Shown here in pieces: positions 62,801 through 64,000 of a DNA stretch of 64,000 bases; the first letter of the stretch is position 1; every line of letters starts with the position of its first letter. The notes under the pieces were generated by a model that saw only the letters and a program-made list of their open reading frames with translations, did not search any database and was not told where the DNA came from. The stretch spans positions 9,203,001 through 9,267,000 of the forward strand of contig NC_081823.1 in the NCBI RefSeq assembly GCF_030704535.1, given 5' to 3'. A program made the translations under genes and the position numbers. The DNA comes from Vitis vinifera (Eukaryota; Streptophyta; Magnoliopsida; Vitales; Vitaceae).

Positions 62801-63957
62801 ACTCCTAAATTTTTAAATATGATGGTACCCAAAAAGTGGTTGACATAAACCTGCTTTGGAAGTCATTTATCACAGCTTCAGTAATATCACAAGCAACTCT
62901 CTTTCCATGCAGTTTCTTTTTCAACTCAACTGCTGTGTATGCCCTGCAAAAAAAAAAGCATGCTTCAAAACACAACTGTCACACACACATTCACATGTGA
63001 ACACAGTACACATGAATCCTAAAGATAAAGCATGCTTCAAAACACAACTGTCACACACACATTCACATGTGAACACAGTACACATGAATCCTAAAGATAT
63101 GTGCATATGCATGCCTGTAGTCAATATCCAACAGTTTATAGTAGAAGCCTATGTCTTGAAGGAACCTAATACTAAAACTCAAAAATGATTTATTAGGCAT
63201 TCAATGAGATTTAGGCTTTTAGACCACAGAATGTACCAGGGAAAGAAAAAAATATGGAAAGACGGAAACCAAATTCACTTGTTTGATTACTATGGAAAGT
63301 ACAAAGTAAAACAAAACATCATAAAACTTATCTAAAATTTTCTACATTTTCAAATTTGTTACTCTTTATAAATAAAAAAATGAAGAAAAGAAAGAGAAAT
63401 TAATTGGGATAAGCATATAAAATAAAAGTATTGATCTTGTAATTACTTTATATTTTGCTTCACTTTTTTTTCCCTTCCATTTTCCCCTCTATGTTCGTGC
63501 TTTTGTGGTTTCCCTTAAACATCCAAAGATCAAAATGGAGCCTAAGTGATTATAATAGGGAAAATTAGAAAATAAATAATTTGTTTATGGGGAACAGAAG
63601 AAAATGAAAAGAAAATATGATGGCTGGATTATTGCATATAGCAACATTGAGCTTATCTTCAACATAACCAAAACATTTAGTGTTAGGCAAAATCAAATGA
63701 CAGTTTTAAGACAATGCTTTCCACTTTGAGAAAAAAAGAAACCACAGCTATGAAACTTCAAAATCATTCTAACCTTGTTGCAAGTAATTCAATTGCCAAC
63801 TTCTCAGCATCTTGTTTACTTTTACTAACTTGTGATACATCCAATTCAGGATAATCCTTCTCTTGATAGATTCTGAATTCCTTGACAACATCCTCTGGCT
63901 CTTGCATGAACTCAAAGTCTACAACCCTAACATCACAATCAATAGCATCTTCTGATT
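56841..63957 (-). CDS. RecX-family regulatory protein (3' part of gene)
   Basis: Four minus-strand exons join in frame: 63957-63774, 62943-62851, 58409-58322 and 57122-56841 (TAG), about 214 residues in the window. The 5' exons lie beyond 64000. The first exon is acidic and helical (EPEDVVKEFRIYQEKDYPEL). The RecX domain follows as three-helix repeats: RAYTAVELKKKLHGKRV, then GLINDALYAETFSRSRW and ALFKKGVSEADAEKAVKLVF, then SRIIRWLQYRGFTWAVVSFI. In bacteria RecX binds RecA filaments and limits recombination. Plants keep a nuclear-encoded form, probably sent to chloroplasts or mitochondria, where RecA homologues act. The transit peptide would be upstream and cannot be seen. The long intron between 58409 and 62851 holds a LINE. 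Confidence 0.85.
57805..57832. repeat. (GAA)n microsatellite
   Basis: About nine GAA units within the last RecX intron. Confidence 0.8.
58230..58248. repeat. (AC)n microsatellite
   Basis: About nine AC units, some 70 bases from a RecX exon. Confidence 0.8.
58600..61390 (+). mobile_element. decayed L1-type LINE in RecX intron
   Basis: Plus strand, so antisense to the gene. The left part ends the endonuclease domain (VLLDCASVGRGKTPFRFEN, as in PFRFENMWL of L1 elements). RT pieces follow near 59460-59560. A C-terminal RT block at 59870-60142 has CLKANLQKRKIIPV, VLPTTYLCLPLGTPF and KKQYLSKDGY. A decayed zf-RVT start follows near 60870. The 3' end is A-rich near 61385. Many stops; dead copy. It keeps more of the 5' half than the LINEs in the CBL and SFT2 introns. 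Confidence 0.8.
62250..62650 (-). mobile_element. short LINE 3' fragment
   Basis: A minus-strand stretch resembles the zf-RVT end of the CBL-intron LINE: the segment TCCACACCACCCTATCCTCC near 62595 parallels TCCAAACCACCTTATCCTCC near 10760, followed in both by CCCTATTCAC. Too decayed to show a frame. Confidence 0.6.
62955..63098. repeat. exact 72-bp tandem duplication
   Basis: Two identical 72-base units (62955-63026 and 63027-63098), each starting AAAGCATGCTTC and ending CCTAAAGAT, and each with a CACACACAC run and a CACATGTG palindrome. The array starts 12 bases from the splice acceptor of the RecX exon at 62943. Confidence 0.9.
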
Positions 63958-64000
63958 CTGCAAATACGAAAAATGTCTGGAAGAATGTTGATGACTTCTA

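Overview
The window reads as nuclear DNA of a woody eudicot. Genes have many exons with GT-AG introns, the spacers are AT-rich, promoters carry TATA, G-box and site II motifs, and transposable elements lie inside several introns. Grapevine (Vitis) is my best guess, from gene order and intron/TE style, but I could not test it by comparison.

Seven protein-coding genes can be assembled by joining exons across splice sites, and all junctions keep frame. In order: (1) the 3' part of a WW-domain, formin-binding-protein-4-like gene (+, 1-3036); (2) a CBL2/CBL3-type calcineurin B-like calcium sensor (+, 4843-14577, 226 aa); (3) a cytosolic HSP90 (-, 16578-19817, about 704 aa, ends MEEVD); (4) an FKBP16-1-like thylakoid-lumen immunophilin (+, 26094-35382, about 210 aa); (5) an SFT2/Got1-type Golgi vesicle-transport protein (+, 37857-44374, 232 aa); (6) an RGI3/RGI4-type leucine-rich-repeat receptor kinase (+, 51967-55361, 1093 aa); (7) the 3' part of a RecX-family gene (-, 56841 to beyond 63957).

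The long introns hold most of the mobile DNA. The last CBL intron contains a 3.77-kb element with Mutator-like ends and 8-bp target duplications, itself carrying a degraded L1-type LINE, and then a 925-bp Tourist-like MITE with TTA duplications. FKBP intron 1 holds an almost complete but decayed Ty1/copia element on the minus strand, with about 200-bp LTRs. SFT2 intron 1 holds a 5'-truncated LINE and a retroelement gag remnant. The RecX intron holds another LINE. The spacer at 20-26 kb has a degenerate minisatellite and a copia gag relic. No RNA gene or CRISPR array was found.

The genes do not form a pathway. They cover calcium signalling, protein folding, chloroplast immunophilin function, Golgi traffic and peptide-hormone perception. 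What unites them is gene order: from memory, the CBL, FKBP, SFT2 and RGI genes sit together at Arabidopsis AT4G26540-26570, and CBL2, HSP81, SFT2-like and RGI4 sit together at AT5G55990-56040. The window therefore looks like an ancestral segment that was duplicated and thinned out in Arabidopsis. I see no convincing novel biological system.
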